6,201 nt of DNA. Source: Actinomycetes bacterium. GTDB lineage: Bacteria > Actinomycetota > Acidimicrobiia > Acidimicrobiales > Bog-793. Below are positions 5,633 to 6,201 of this stretch, piece after piece. The stretch's first letter is position 1. Each line of letters begins with the position of its first letter. The position numbers were made by a program, and so were the translations under genes. The stretch spans positions 1 to 6,201 of the forward strand of contig JAJYGM010000524.1 in assembly GCA_021785095.1 (NCBI GenBank), in the 5' to 3' direction. Under the pieces are notes generated by a model. The model made no database searches and was not told the origin of the DNA. It saw only the letters and a list, made by a program, of their open reading frames with translations.

Positions 5633-6201
5633 GCCGCAAACGACACATCCGTGAGATCGACGACCTCGATGACCGGCCGCTTCTCGAAGTCGAGCATTTG
5701 AAGACGTACTTCAACACTGCTCACGGGATCGTGAAGTCGGTCGACGACGTCTCCTTCGATCTCGAGCGCGGCCGGACTCTCGCGATCGTCGGCGAGTCGG
5801 GATCCGGCAAGACCGTCCTCGCCCGGTCCATCATGGGGTTGCTCCCGATGCACACGGTGATGCGCGAGGGACGGGTGCGTTTCGGAGATGTCGAGCTCAG
5901 CTCGGCGTCCGAGCAGGATCTGCGCGGACTGTGGGGCGCCCAGGTGTCCATGGTCTTCCAGGACCCGATGACCTCGCTCAATCCCGTCGTGCGTGTTGGC
6001 CGACAGATCACCGAGTCGCTCCGCTACCACCTCGGCATGGGCCGCCAGGACGCGAACGAGACGGCCGTCTCACTTCTCCGCTCGGTCGGCATGCCCGAGC
6101 CCGAGAGCCGGATGCGCTGGTACCCGCACCAGTTCTCCGGCGGCATGTGCCAGCGCATCGTCATCGCGTGCGCCATCGCCTGCGGCCCGAAGCTCCTCTT
6201 G
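5629..6201 (+). CDS. ABC transporter ATP-binding protein, DppD/OppD type (3' end beyond window)
   Basis: 191 codons are visible, with no stop before the right edge. The GTG start overlaps the TGA of the DppC-type gene by four bases (GTGA), implying translational coupling. The order of motifs is that of an ABC ATPase: an aromatic A-loop residue (Tyr27), Walker A GESGSGKT (55-62), the Q-loop segment VFQDPMTSLNP (109-119) typical of the DppD/OppD family, and the signature FSGGM-C-QR (169-176). The window ends after GPKLLL, just before the expected Walker B motif, so that motif and the C-terminal oligopeptide-transporter domain cannot be checked. It should bind and hydrolyse ATP at the cytoplasmic face, docking on the EAA loops of the two permeases; this family usually works with a second ATPase (DppF/OppF), expected downstream. 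Oddities are Cys174 at the position normally held by Arg in SGGMRQR, and a charged extension of about 15 residues before the usual family start. Confidence 0.93.
   Translation, partial: MSRKRHIREIDDLDDRPLLEVEHLKTYFNTAHGIVKSVDDVSFDLERGRTLAIVGESGSGKTVLARSIMGLLPMHTVMREGRVRFGDVELSSASEQDLRGLWGAQVSMVFQDPMTSLNPVVRVGRQITESLRYHLGMGRQDANETAVSLLRSVGMPEPESRMRWYPHQFSGGMCQRIVIACAIACGPKLLL

Noticed and set aside
5389..6030. Minus-strand open frame opposite the DppC/DppD-type genes (213 codons)
   Set aside because: No domain or membrane pattern, and no plausible ribosome binding context; it overlaps two well-supported genes.

Overview
The window looks like chromosomal DNA from a high-G+C Gram-positive bacterium, most likely an actinobacterium. 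The reasons are strong G/C bias at third codon positions, frequent GTG and TTG starts, a Tat-type lipoprotein signal on the solute-binding protein, and a pair of lipid-linked-sugar glycosyltransferases of the kind common in actinobacterial envelopes. An Acidimicrobiia- or Thermoleophilia-like lineage is possible but is only an impression. No mobile element, RNA gene, CRISPR array or phage-like gene is visible.

Left part (about 1-1855, minus strand): two genes for polytopic membrane glycosyltransferases of the GT-C fold. The first in reading order is a complete family 39-type enzyme (1855 down to 281). The second resembles the PIG-V/mannosyltransferase family, starts with a probable 4-base GTGA overlap and runs off the left edge. 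They probably form an operon that adds sugars from polyprenyl-phosphate donors to an envelope acceptor. Acceptor and sugar cannot be read from the sequence.

Middle (1856-1931): a 76-bp divergent promoter region separates the glycosyltransferases from the rightward operon. It contains a -10-like hexamer for each direction and an 8-bp palindrome. The leftward -10-like element sits so close to the ATG that the glycosyltransferase mRNA may be leaderless.

Right part (1932-6201, plus strand): a peptide/nickel-family (Dpp/Opp type) ABC importer operon, in the order solute-binding lipoprotein (family 5), DppB-type permease, DppC-type permease, DppD-type ATPase. The ATPase is cut by the window edge just before its Walker B motif. 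The last three genes are tightly packed (17-base and 4-base overlaps). A 61-bp gap follows the binding-protein gene, whose 3' end carries a short perfect inverted repeat. The binding protein would capture a peptide-like solute outside the membrane, the two permeases would form the channel, and the ATPase (probably with a DppF partner beyond the window) would drive uptake. The substrate is not determinable here.

Overall the gene content is ordinary and I do not see a new system. The points worth a second look are small: the divergent promoter layout, cysteine pairs in exported segments of several proteins, a variant ABC signature, an unusual lipobox, a long N-terminal extension on the DppC-type permease and start-codon choices.
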